A DNA stretch of 34,515 nt, taken from NCBI GenBank assembly GCA_018061325.1, contig JAGOUJ010000012.1, forward strand, positions 1 through 34,515, read 5' to 3'. Within the stretch, counting starts at the first letter, position 1. Each line of letters opens with the position of its first letter. Shown here in pieces: positions 1 to 7,475 of the stretch. Made by a program: the position numbers and the translations under genes. This DNA comes from Gammaproteobacteria bacterium (GTDB lineage Bacteria; Pseudomonadota; Gammaproteobacteria; UBA6186; Azoamicaceae). The notes under the pieces are model-generated. The model was not told the origin of the DNA. It ran no database searches and saw only the letters and a list, made by a program, of their open reading frames with translations.

Positions 1-181
1 CATCTCGAATCACTAAATATTTTTGACGTCCGTGTTCATCTGTTTTTGCTTCAAAAGTTTTCTGTAGAGCTTTGGCGATTTCTTTTTGTCGCCATTGATA
101 ACTAATAAAAATACTACACTGGTAAGAGGGCATCGTTAACAGTTTTCTTTCTAATTTCTCTAAAGACTCATCACGAAACAT
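1..181 (-). CDS. Partial protein with TIR-like N-terminal segment
   Basis: An open minus-strand frame runs off the left edge and gives about 60 residues. After a charged leader of about 19 residues comes a stretch reading CSIFISYQWRQKEIAKALQK. This resembles the first beta strand and helix of TIR domains, whose usual pattern is a hydrophobic run, then FISY, a charged residue and an amphipathic helix. TIR domains act as NADase enzymes or as signalling scaffolds. The catalytic part lies outside the window, so function cannot be judged. A GGGAG ribosome site lies nine bases before the ATG at 181. Another in-frame ATG at 190 touches the site directly, so 181 is the better start. The gene follows cdsA on the same strand with a gap of about 60 bases, where other gammaproteobacteria often have dxr. 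The family call is tentative. Confidence 0.5.
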   Translation of the reverse strand, partial: MFRDESLEKLERKLLTMPSYQCSIFISYQWRQKEIAKALQKTFEAKTDEHGRQKYLVIRD

Positions 182-241
182 ATTACACATCTCCCTATAC
201 ACGTATTTTTTTGTGACAACAAAAATACAAAGATCTTCATA

Positions 242-1072
242 TCAACTCAAAAACATCCACCCAAGGCTAAACAAAGGTACTGCAGCATTCAGGCTATCCA
301 GCCGGTCTAAAATACCCCCATGGCCTGGTAGGATAGCGCCGCTGTCTTTTAAACCACGCAGACGCTTAAAGAGACTTTCGAAAAGATCACCCACGATTGA
401 AAAAATCATGGTGATGAAACTTAAGAGCATCCAATGGGGTACAGAGAGTTTGGGCTTGAGTAAAACATAACCTATGCCAACCACCACAAAACTAAGTGCT
501 AAGCCACCCAATACCCCTTCCCAGGTTTTACCAGGACTTAAAGCAGGGACGAGTTTAGTGCGACCATAGCGCTTACCCACAAAATAGGCTGCGCTATCAC
601 AGACGCAAACGAGGGCCACTATATAGAGCAAAAGATAAGGTTCGGTACGCTGTAACGCGACGAGAAGGAATCCAGTCGGCACTAAGAGCATACAACCACT
701 AAAAATGCCTACCCAACGAGATTTCCAGAAAGCTGTATATTTTGGATAAAACACAACGGCAAACAAAGCCATTAACCAAAAGATAGGGATCAGTAAAAAC
801 ACACCTGCTCGCAAGGATGTACGACTACCCAGTCGTTCAAACGCAATAAGCAGCAGGATGCTTACCACGAACATAAGTAACAAACAAAGCAGGCGGCCTA
901 ATACTGTTGTAAATCCGGCAAGTCGACTCCATTCCCAAGCCGCCATGATGAAAATAGCCCCAGTTAGCCATTCAAAACTTAGCCATGCAAAAGGCAAGCG
1001 ACCGCACCAGAGAATCGCAGCGATGACCAAGGGTATAAGGCATAGGGCCGTTAGAACACGTTTTTTAAGCAT
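242..1072 (-). CDS. cdsA: Phosphatidate cytidylyltransferase (CDP-diglyceride synthase)
   Basis: CdsA makes CDP-diacylglycerol from phosphatidic acid and CTP in the inner membrane, the branch point for phospholipid head groups. The 276 residues form several hydrophobic helices. Near the C-terminus is the family signature: SLFKRLRGLKDSG followed by the PGHGGILDRLDS segment, whose acidic residues and HGG bind metal and substrate. An earlier conserved segment, SPGKTWEGVLGG, is also present. Length is normal for the family. The start ATG at 1072 has an AAGGGG site nine bases upstream and lies 13 bases after the uppS stop, so the gene is the last recognisable member of the rpsB-tsf-pyrH-frr-uppS-cdsA series. 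Confidence 0.95.
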   Translation of the reverse strand: MLKKRVLTALCLIPLVIAAILWCGRLPFAWLSFEWLTGAIFIMAAWEWSRLAGFTTVLGRLLCLLLMFVVSILLLIAFERLGSRTSLRAGVFLLIPIFWLMALFAVVFYPKYTAFWKSRWVGIFSGCMLLVPTGFLLVALQRTEPYLLLYIVALVCVCDSAAYFVGKRYGRTKLVPALSPGKTWEGVLGGLALSFVVVGIGYVLLKPKLSVPHWMLLSFITMIFSIVGDLFESLFKRLRGLKDSGAILPGHGGILDRLDSLNAAVPLFSLGWMFLS

Positions 1073-1085
1073 AATGGTACACCCC

Positions 1086-1934
1086 TTAAGTATTGAAAGC
1101 CCTTTCCCCTACGGGGAGAGGGTCCCGCGTAGCGGGGGGTAAGGGGGTCCCCCTCATCCGGCACTGCGTGCCACCTTCTCCCGTAACGGGAGAAGGTATC
1201 AGCTCATATTCAGATGTGTCATTCGAAGATGCTTCTGCAACATTTCCAAAACGACGTTCTCGGTGTGCATAAGCGATGAGTGCCGTTTCTAATTGTGCCT
1301 CTCTAAAATCAGGCCAAAAAACATCGCTAAAATACAGTTCGGTATACGCACATTGCCAAAGTAAAAAATTGCTGATCCGATATTCACCACTGGTGCGAAT
1401 CAGTAAATCGGGTTCGGGTAAATCGGCCAATGCCAGATGGCGGCTTATACTGTCTTCATCTAGCTTCTGAGGATCGATAGCACCTTGCATGGCTTTTTCT
1501 ACGACTTGCTTCATGGCCTGCACGAGATCCCAACGACCCCCATAGTTAAAAGCAATGCTAAGATTGAGTCGGGTACCACTGTAAGTCTGCGCTTCGGCCT
1601 CATGGATGGCCGCTTTCAAACTTTCAGGAAAAACGCTTCGATCGCCAATGATCCTTAAACGCACACCATTATCAGATAAGGCTTTTATTTCCGTTTTCAG
1701 TAAACGACTGAATAAACTTAATAGAAAATCGACCTCCGCTTTGGGGCGACGCCAATTTTCGCTACTAAAACCAAAGAAGGTTAGACAGGCAATTTCTTTT
1801 TTAAGGCAAGCTTCAATGATAGCCCGCACCGATTCCACACCCTGTTGATGTCCTGCCATGCGGGGTAAATGACGCGCACTGGCCCAACGACCATTACCAT
1901 CCATAATGATTGCAATATGCGAAGGCATAGACAT
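1086..1934 (-). CDS. uppS: Undecaprenyl pyrophosphate synthase with repeat-derived C-terminal tail
   Basis: UppS is a cytoplasmic cis-prenyltransferase that builds undecaprenyl pyrophosphate, the lipid carrier for peptidoglycan and O-antigen. The N-terminus carries the catalytic HIAIIMDGNGRWA segment, with the Asp and the phosphate-binding loop. FFGFSSENWRRP and the late LLIRTSGEYRISNFLLWQ and YTELYF segments are all typical. The conserved fold ends near HRERRFG, about residue 240. The 282-residue product is roughly 30 longer than the E. coli enzyme. The last 35 or so residues are Pro/Gly/Arg-rich and are encoded by a palindromic element at 1099-1197, so the tail is probably a by-product of that insertion. 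The start ATG overlaps the frr stop by one base (TAATG). Confidence 0.95.
   Translation of the reverse strand: MSMPSHIAIIMDGNGRWASARHLPRMAGHQQGVESVRAIIEACLKKEIACLTFFGFSSENWRRPKAEVDFLLSLFSRLLKTEIKALSDNGVRLRIIGDRSVFPESLKAAIHEAEAQTYSGTRLNLSIAFNYGGRWDLVQAMKQVVEKAMQGAIDPQKLDEDSISRHLALADLPEPDLLIRTSGEYRISNFLLWQCAYTELYFSDVFWPDFREAQLETALIAYAHRERRFGNVAEASSNDTSEYELIPSPVTGEGGTQCRMRGTPLPPATRDPLPVGERAFNT
1099..1197. repeat. Multi-hairpin C/G-rich palindromic element inside uppS
   Basis: About 99 bases consist of consecutive inverted repeats. CCCTTTCCCC pairs with GGGGAGAGGG across TA (about 1100-1122). CCCGCGTAGCGGG folds on itself. AGGGGGTCCCCCT is a perfect odd palindrome. GGCACTGCGTGCC is a short hairpin. 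CCTTCTCCCG pairs with CGGGAGAAGG across TAA (1174-1196). It lies wholly within the 3' end of uppS and is translated there. Its composition is unlike the flanking coding sequence. Three other C-rich palindromic sites in the window share its style (7271-7385, 16364-16405, 29627-29668). Confidence 0.8.
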
Positions 1935-2491
1935 TAAATATGCATCAACTCGCTTTCTTTGGCCACCACCATTTTCTCCAATTCTGCGACTAGACGATCC
2001 GTGAGCTTCTGTATAGCAGCTTCGCCGGAACGCTCTACATCTTCGGTGATTTCTTTCTTTTTGCTTAATTGCTTAATCGCTGTATTGGCATCTCGGCGAA
2101 TACCCCGTAAAGCAATGCGTGCTTCTTCAGCCTCTTTACCCAAATGACGGACCAGTTCTTTACGACGCTCTTCCGTTAAAGCCGGTAGCGGAACCCGTAT
2201 CACATGACCTAAGGTGACGGGATTAAGACCCAAATCGGCCGAACGAATCGCTTTATCAATGGCCTGTACCACCGATTTATCCCAGGGTGTTACCGATAAA
2301 GTGCGTGCATCTTCGATCATAATAGAGGCGACTTGATTTAAAGGGGTTGTATTGCCATAACAAAAGACTGGCAATGATTCAATTAAACTAGGATGAGCCC
2401 GACCGGTTCTTAATTTTGCAAGGTTGTGTGAAAAATTTTCTAGACAGTTTTGCATACGATCGTGTGCTTGCTGTTGAATTGCTTGTATCAT
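1934..2491 (-). CDS. frr: Ribosome recycling factor
   Basis: RRF works with EF-G to split the post-termination ribosome so that its subunits can be reused. The 185-residue length is standard. Recognisable family segments are LAKLRTGRAHPSL near residue 25, a central SADLGLNPVTLGHVIRVPLP, the TEERRKELV helix, and the IRRDANTAIKQL coiled-coil arm. It sits between pyrH (gap about 11 bases) and uppS (one-base overlap), as in most gammaproteobacteria. Nothing unusual was seen. Confidence 0.97.
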   Translation of the reverse strand: MIQAIQQQAHDRMQNCLENFSHNLAKLRTGRAHPSLIESLPVFCYGNTTPLNQVASIMIEDARTLSVTPWDKSVVQAIDKAIRSADLGLNPVTLGHVIRVPLPALTEERRKELVRHLGKEAEEARIALRGIRRDANTAIKQLSKKKEITEDVERSGEAAIQKLTDRLVAELEKMVVAKESELMHI

Positions 2492-2502
2492 ACTCTATGC
2501 CT

Positions 2503-3225
2503 CTAGTGTATCAGCGTACCTTCTTCTTCACCCAGAACCACCCTTAAAAGTGCACCCGGTTTGCTAATGCTAAAAACACGGATGTTAAGACCATGATCCC
2601 TGCATTGACAAAAAGCCGTTAAATCCATCACCCCTAATTCTTTACTGAGTGCTTCTTCATAAGCCAATGTTTGATAACGCTTGGCCTGTGGATTTTTATT
2701 GGGATCGCTGTCATAAACGCCATCGACATTGGTGGCTTTTAAAAGGACATCTGCCCCAATTTCAATCGCCCTAAGACTGGCTGCAGAATCGGTCGTGACT
2801 AAAGGATTGCCCGTACCTGCTGCAAATAAAACCAAAGTACCTTGGCTTAAATAATCCATGGCTTTACGACGATCATAGTGATCGACAATCCCACTCATCG
2901 GAAAAGCAGACATGATCTGCGCGCTAAAGCCCGCTCTTTCCAAAGCATCTCGCATCGCTAATGCATTAATAGTAGTGGCCAACATGCCCATTTGATCACC
3001 CGTAATACGACCAATACCGATGGCTGAGAGGGCTTCTCCCCTAAAGAAATTACCGCCGCCAATCACTAAGCCTACCTGCACCTTGTGTTGAAGCAGTGAT
3101 ATCACATCAGAGGCCAGTTGATCGAGGACTGAAGGATCGATCCCAAAGGTTTTGTCTCCTAATAAGGCCTCACCGCTTAATTTCAGCAACACACGACGAT
3201 AAAGCGGTTGTGCTGTCGATTGCAC
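2503..3225 (-). CDS. pyrH: UMP kinase
   Basis: PyrH phosphorylates UMP to UDP with ATP in pyrimidine nucleotide synthesis and is a hexameric amino-acid-kinase-fold enzyme. Family markers are [13 protein letters not shown] at the N-terminus (phosphate-binding Lys and Gly), [29 protein letters not shown], and [20 protein letters not shown] with the Thr/Asp that contact UMP. There is also [14 protein letters not shown] near residue 165. The 240 residues match the usual length. Translation starts at a GTG directly after the tsf stop, so the two genes are probably translationally coupled. Confidence 0.97.
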   Translation of the reverse strand: MQSTAQPLYRRVLLKLSGEALLGDKTFGIDPSVLDQLASDVISLLQHKVQVGLVIGGGNFFRGEALSAIGIGRITGDQMGMLATTINALAMRDALERAGFSAQIMSAFPMSGIVDHYDRRKAMDYLSQGTLVLFAAGTGNPLVTTDSAASLRAIEIGADVLLKATNVDGVYDSDPNKNPQAKRYQTLAYEEALSKELGVMDLTAFCQCRDHGLNIRVFSISKPGALLRVVLGEEEGTLIH

Positions 3226-4119
3226 CTACGCATCCCCCCGCGCTTGGGCCATCACCTCGCTGACGAAATCATCCGTCTTCTTTTGAATACCTTCACCCAC
3301 TGCAAAGCGCACAAAATGTTGAACTTCGGCTTTGGAAGCTTCCAAAAAAGCTTTGACGGTCTTGCTGGGATCTCGCACATAAGGCTGTTCCAACAAGGTG
3401 ATACCTGCCATAAATTTCTTTAACTTGCCGGCAATAATAGGCTCACGCAAATGTGCCTGTGCAACCTGCGCACTCTTTTCATATTCTGCCAACGCAACCT
3501 CGCGCTCTTTCTCTAAGCGATCAGCTGGGATATCGGTGGACTGCAGATATTCAGGCGACATGGCAGCTATATGCATCGCCACATCACGTGCAATCGCAGC
3601 CGTACCTTGTTTTAAAAGCACTAAAACCCCAATACGTGCGCCCCCTTCAACACTGCCGCCATGCAAGTAGGTTCCCACAAGTCCTTCATCGGTGTGATGA
3701 AAAGCCATACGCCGGATACTGATATTTTCTCCAAGCTGTGCCACCAGCTCTAAGCGTTCAGGCTCCATGGTTACTTTGAGCATCTCAAAAGCCTCGGGTT
3801 TCGCACCCAGCGCTAAAGCATGCGCCAAAGCACTGCTTGCAAATTGTCTAAACTTTTGTTCGCGGCCTACAAAATCCGTCTCGCAATTAATTTCGAGTAA
3901 CACAGCGGATTTGGCATCCGGCGAACACAAGGCCTCGACCACACCTTCTGCGGTGGTTCTTGAGGCTTTTTTCTCTGCCTTCGATTGACCCGCTTTGCGC
4001 ATCTCCTGAATAGCTTCTTCAATGTTGCCTTGAGAGGCCACCAAAGCGCGCTTGCAGTCCATCATGCTGGCCTGGGTACGTTCTCGCAGTTCTTTTACCA
4101 ATGCGGCTGAAATTTCCAT
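3226..4119 (-). CDS. tsf: Elongation factor Ts
   Basis: EF-Ts is the nucleotide exchange factor that regenerates EF-Tu-GTP. The N-terminal UBA-like domain carries LVKELRERTQASMMDCKRAL, and INCETDFVGREQKFRQFA contains the TDFV motif that disrupts the EF-Tu magnesium site. The 297 residues are slightly longer than the 283 of E. coli. The gene lies directly downstream of rpsB, separated by a few bases, and upstream of pyrH, the standard arrangement. Confidence 0.97.
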   Translation of the reverse strand: MEISAALVKELRERTQASMMDCKRALVASQGNIEEAIQEMRKAGQSKAEKKASRTTAEGVVEALCSPDAKSAVLLEINCETDFVGREQKFRQFASSALAHALALGAKPEAFEMLKVTMEPERLELVAQLGENISIRRMAFHHTDEGLVGTYLHGGSVEGGARIGVLVLLKQGTAAIARDVAMHIAAMSPEYLQSTDIPADRLEKEREVALAEYEKSAQVAQAHLREPIIAGKLKKFMAGITLLEQPYVRDPSKTVKAFLEASKAEVQHFVRFAVGEGIQKKTDDFVSEVMAQARGDA

Positions 4120-4121
4120 CC

Positions 4122-4877
4122 TTACACCTTCTCTTGATCAGCAACTGATTTATCAGCTTTACCCGCAGTCTGTGCAAAAGCCTCTGCACGTTCGCTTTGT
4201 CTGGCTTCGAGAATTGTCTCTACCACCATACGCACATAATATTCTACTGCACGGATAGCATCATCATTACCCGGGATAGGATATTCAACCCCTGCTGGAT
4301 TGTGGTTGGTATCGACCACACCGATAACAGGAATACTTAAACGATTGGCTTCTTTAATAGCAATTTTCTCGTTACCCACATCAATCACAAAAAGAGCATC
4401 CGGCAATCCACCCATTTCCTTGATACCGCCCAAGCCCCGATCTAAATGCTCAAGCTCACGCATAAGTTTTAGACCTTCTTTTTTAGTTAAATGGTCCAGC
4501 GTGCCATCTTGCACCATGTTCTCGAGGTCTCTCAGACGTCGCACGGATTGCTTGATGGTTTTATAATTGGTTAACTGCCCCCCCAACCAACGGTGATCCA
4601 CATAGGGCATCCCAGATTGTTTGGCATAGGTAGCAATCGCAGACTTTGCTGAACGCTTTGTGCCTACGAAGAGTATTTTACCCCCTCGGGCTGCAATCTT
4701 GTGTACAAAATGAAGGGCCTCGCGAAACATGGATACGGTATGTTCCAAGTTAATGATATGAACCCCATTTTGAATACCGTAAATGTAGGGGATCATCGAG
4801 GGATTTCTAAAGCGAGTTAAATGACCGAAATGAAGTCCGGCCTCTAACATCTCACGCATACTGACAGAAACAGTCAT
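4122..4877 (-). CDS. rpsB: 30S ribosomal protein S2
   Basis: S2 binds late to the 30S head-body junction and is needed for S1 docking. Conserved segments are [14 protein letters not shown] at the N-terminus, [37 protein letters not shown], and [20 protein letters not shown]. The open frame extends upstream of 4877, but that part is not S2-like. The ATG at 4877 has an AGGAGT site just upstream and gives 251 residues, close to the usual 240. It is the first gene of the minus-strand block. A leader of about 135 bases with secondary structure precedes it, suggesting autoregulation by S2 as in other gammaproteobacteria. Confidence 0.97.
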   Translation of the reverse strand: MTVSVSMREMLEAGLHFGHLTRFRNPSMIPYIYGIQNGVHIINLEHTVSMFREALHFVHKIAARGGKILFVGTKRSAKSAIATYAKQSGMPYVDHRWLGGQLTNYKTIKQSVRRLRDLENMVQDGTLDHLTKKEGLKLMRELEHLDRGLGGIKEMGGLPDALFVIDVGNEKIAIKEANRLSIPVIGVVDTNHNPAGVEYPIPGNDDAIRAVEYYVRMVVETILEARQSERAEAFAQTAGKADKSVADQEKV

Positions 4878-5012
4878 AAACACTCCTAAAACAAGGGTTA
4901 AGCCTCCACAAGCCCCGCTATCCAACCCGACTTTGCCCGAAGACTCAGTAGGCACCCTAGATAACGTGACGGCTCGTGTGTGAATTTGAATACACAATAT
5001 TGCGTATTCAGA
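4878..5012 (-). promoter_or_regulatory. Structured rpsB leader with a 22-base palindrome
   Basis: Between the predicted rpsB transcription start and its ATG lie about 135 untranslated bases. Read on the minus strand, GGGTGCCT can pair with AGGC-TTA-ACCC to close a large stem just before the ribosome site. This layout would suit feedback control of S2 synthesis. At the 5' end of the leader, 4988-5009 is a near-perfect 22-base palindrome with arms GAATAC/GTATTC and core CAATATTG. It could be a transcript hairpin or a protein operator. The assignment rests on position and pairing only. Confidence 0.45.
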
Positions 5013-5018
5013 GAGAGC

Positions 5019-5048
5019 CTTATACCATGAGATCTGTTTACAAATCAA
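5019..5048 (-). promoter_or_regulatory. Predicted sigma-70 promoter of rpsB-tsf
   Basis: Read on the minus strand, TTGATT (5048-5043) is followed after 18 bases by TATAAG (5024-5019), a good match to the -35 and -10 consensus. It would start transcription near 5012. It lies in the roughly 200-base divergent gap between rpsB and map. Confidence 0.45.
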
Positions 5049-5075
5049 ACCATAGAACTTACAAGGGATTTACGA

Positions 5076-5876
5076 TTGACTACCTTTTCACTCAAGACCC
5101 CTGAAGCCATTGAAAAAATGCGTATTGCGGGACGATTGGCCGCAGATGTATTGGAAATGATCGAACCTTTTGTGCAACCAGGCGTTAGCACGCTCGCACT
5201 GGATGAACGCTGTCATCGCTATATTGTAGACGTACAACAAGCGATCCCTGCCTGCTTAGGCTACCAAGGTGGTTCGAAGACCCCTTTCCCAAAATCGATT
5301 TGTACTTCTGTTAACCACGTGGTTTGCCACGGTATTCCCAATGAACGTCCTCTAAAAAATGGCGATATTATTAATATTGATGTAACCGTGATTAAAGATG
5401 GCTATCATGGCGATACCAGCAAGATGTTCCTAGTAGGCGATTGCTCTATCCTGGCCAAACGTTTAAGTCGTGTTACCCAGGAATGTTTATACCGTGGTAT
5501 TCGGGCCGTCAAACCTGGGGCACGATTGGGTGATATTGGGGCGGCTATCCAACAACATGCCGAATCCCACCACTACAGCGTCGTGCGGGAATACTGTGGA
5601 CATGGCATAGGGACACTCTTTCATGAGCCCGAATTACAGATAGTCCATTACGGCCAAGCAGGCAACGGAGCACTCTTACAACCCGGCATGACTTTTACCA
5701 TCGAACCCATGATCAATAGCAATAAGCGCGATATTAAATTACTGAATGATGGCTGGACCGTTGTAACCAAGGACCACGGTTTGTCGGCACAATGGGAACA
5801 TACCTTGTTAGTTACCCATCAGGGTGTCGAGGTTTTAACAAAGCGTTCAGAAGAAGAAGTGTTATTTTCTTCTTGA
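5076..5876 (+). CDS. map: Methionine aminopeptidase, type I
   Basis: Map removes the initiator methionine from nascent proteins with a two-metal active site. The pita-bread fold ligands are visible: the His of VCHGIPNERP, the Asp of INIDVTVIKDG, the Asp of YHGDTSKMF, the His of YCGHGIGTLFHEPE, the Glu of FTIEPM, and the Glu of SAQWEHTLLV. The 266-residue length agrees with E. coli. Translation starts at TTG (5076), with AAGGGA seven bases upstream. This start reproduces the family N-terminus (LKTPEAIEKMRIAGRLAA), whereas the next ATG would delete it. The gene diverges from rpsB, as in E. coli. Confidence 0.96.
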   Translation: MTTFSLKTPEAIEKMRIAGRLAADVLEMIEPFVQPGVSTLALDERCHRYIVDVQQAIPACLGYQGGSKTPFPKSICTSVNHVVCHGIPNERPLKNGDIINIDVTVIKDGYHGDTSKMFLVGDCSILAKRLSRVTQECLYRGIRAVKPGARLGDIGAAIQQHAESHHYSVVREYCGHGIGTLFHEPELQIVHYGQAGNGALLQPGMTFTIEPMINSNKRDIKLLNDGWTVVTKDHGLSAQWEHTLLVTHQGVEVLTKRSEEEVLFSS

Positions 5877-5955
5877 CTGTTTTGCCTAAGCGATTTACCT
5901 TGACCTTTGGACATCGTGAAAATAGTGGAAATAGTGGAAATGACGGGGGGCGTAC

Positions 5956-7269
5956 ATGTCGGAGTCTCTGCTGTATATTGCATACTACGTTAAAATACCG
6001 GCACAAAAAAGCGGGCAACATGCCCGTTTTGTCGATCGCCTTCAAGCAACACAAGCGCTCTCAAACCACGTAAAGGATAGCTTAGACCCCAAAGCCCATG
6101 CACTCAGCACAGCTTTTATACAACATCAAATGCCCACGGCACAGATTCTGGATACCTTTGTTGAAACACTTTTGCACCAAAAATCCGTACAATGGCCCGA
6201 ACTTCAAAAAGCGCTACAGTGTTGCAGGCAAAAAGGGGCCACGCTCTTGATTTTAGAACTAGGCAAACTAGCTAATAATCGATCCTTTGCGCAGTTACTT
6301 TTAGGATCAGACGTACCTTTCTTGTGTGCTGATCAACCCTTTGTGACGGCACCCATCTTGGAAGCCTTAACAAAGCATGCTGAAATACAAAGAACCTTGC
6401 ATGGCAAACTCATCCGCGAGGGTTTAAAAATGACCACTGCCAAATCAGGAAACCCCCATGCAGCCGAAGTGATTGGACGGGTAAATAAACCCAAAATTGA
6501 TACCGCTATTTTATTTGCTTTTTTACTGGAACCGATTATCAAGCATTATCAGGAAAAAAAATATTCACAACGCCAAATGGTAAAAGCACTAAATGAAGAA
6601 GGATTCACGGCACCTGAAGGAGGCCAATGGGTCTTAAGCCAATTGCAAAAAGTACTGGATCGCATCCGCTTGAATAGCATTGCTTACCAGTGTCACGCCT
6701 TTATGGATGAATGCCAGAATCATTTTTTAAATAGCACACAGATTATTGAAGCGCTGCGTGAAAAAGGTATTACTAGTTTCAAAGGCACGAGCTGGGATAT
6801 TGTGCAGCTTAAAAAATTATCGGATCGTATTCAACAGATTGAGGAAATTACCCTTATCCACCAGTTTGTGATCGATCTATTACCCCTATTAAGAGACACC
6901 GCTGATCAACCTGCCTCTTCAAACACAGCATTATTAATGAAATGCATGCATGAACCGATTGTTCAAAAAAATCTGGCGGCCTTTCCAGAAGGACTGCAGT
7001 CGCTCGATACAGCGCTCGAATCGGCTGTAAAACATCTTTCCATTTACCTGAAGATCGTGAAAGCACACCTTGATCAATTGGCTAAAGTGTTGCAATTGGA
7101 AGCGCATCACCACACAAAAGTAGATAGCCTAGACTTTCCAAAACCGCTAAAACAGCTCATGCAATTATTCCAAACCTTGGAATCTCGCGATATGACACGC
7201 CTCGAAAATCTAGCGCTGGAATCGCTTACATGGTCAGGCGCAAAGCGTGTTGTAGAGGCTACTAGTTAA
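5956..7269 (+). CDS. Degenerate serine-recombinase-like protein with duplicated C-terminal module
   Basis: The first 165 or so residues follow the resolvase/invertase fold. YIAYYVKIPAQ stands where recombinases have Y-x-R-V-S-T, WPELQKALQCCRQKGATLLI matches the RPEL..AL segment, and ELGKLANN aligns with the usual LDRLARN. The nucleophilic Ser (here Pro15) and the catalytic Arg residues are replaced, so strand cleavage is not expected. Residues of about 197-238 and 252-296 form two similar modules: a helix with QMVKAL or QIIEAL, then G-F/I-T, then G-x-x-W. They look like duplicated copies of the helix-turn-helix segment behind the catalytic domain in large serine recombinases. The 437-residue protein may be a repurposed DNA-binding protein. 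It follows map by 79 bases. The start is the ATG at 5956 behind a run of G residues. Confidence 0.75.
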   Translation: MSESLLYIAYYVKIPAQKSGQHARFVDRLQATQALSNHVKDSLDPKAHALSTAFIQHQMPTAQILDTFVETLLHQKSVQWPELQKALQCCRQKGATLLILELGKLANNRSFAQLLLGSDVPFLCADQPFVTAPILEALTKHAEIQRTLHGKLIREGLKMTTAKSGNPHAAEVIGRVNKPKIDTAILFAFLLEPIIKHYQEKKYSQRQMVKALNEEGFTAPEGGQWVLSQLQKVLDRIRLNSIAYQCHAFMDECQNHFLNSTQIIEALREKGITSFKGTSWDIVQLKKLSDRIQQIEEITLIHQFVIDLLPLLRDTADQPASSNTALLMKCMHEPIVQKNLAAFPEGLQSLDTALESAVKHLSIYLKIVKAHLDQLAKVLQLEAHHHTKVDSLDFPKPLKQLMQLFQTLESRDMTRLENLALESLTWSGAKRVVEATS

Positions 7270-7270
7270 A

Positions 7271-7385
7271 ATCCCCCTGAAGCATTTCGAAGCTTGCTTT
7301 AACATCCCCCTACGTGCTGACGCACGCTTCCCCGTTACAACTTCGCTCTACGAGCTTGTTGCCCTTCGGGTCAAAGGGGGCTATT
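7271..7385. repeat. C-rich composite palindromic element between genes
   Basis: The gap after the recombinase-like gene holds a run of CCCCC tracts and small hairpins. They include CGTGC/GCACG around 7310-7325, AAC-TTC-GCTC pairing with GAGC-TT-GTT around 7340-7360, CCC-TTC-GGG, and a closing CCCCCT/AAGGGGG pair. It resembles the elements in uppS and dotE in style but not in exact sequence. The rest of the gap, up to 7475, shows no gene. Confidence 0.55.
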
Positions 7386-7475
7386 TCTCATATCATGAAC
7401 GCCAACTCACGTGGGTCACGAACCCTTTTTCGTGTATACTGGACCTTGATCAAAAGGGATTTTGGGATAAAACGC

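Noticed and set aside
1099-1197. Intrinsic terminator between uppS and cdsA
   Set aside because: The hairpins lie inside uppS and are not followed by a T run. cdsA follows closely on the same strand and would be cut off.
5956-7269. Active phage or transposon integrase
   Set aside because: The catalytic Ser and Arg residues are replaced and there are no attachment-site-like repeats or phage genes nearby.
7314-7475. N-terminal extension of the zinc-ribbon gene
   Set aside because: The extra 54 codons fall largely inside a C-rich palindromic repeat and have no ribosome site. The ATG at 7476 is better supported.
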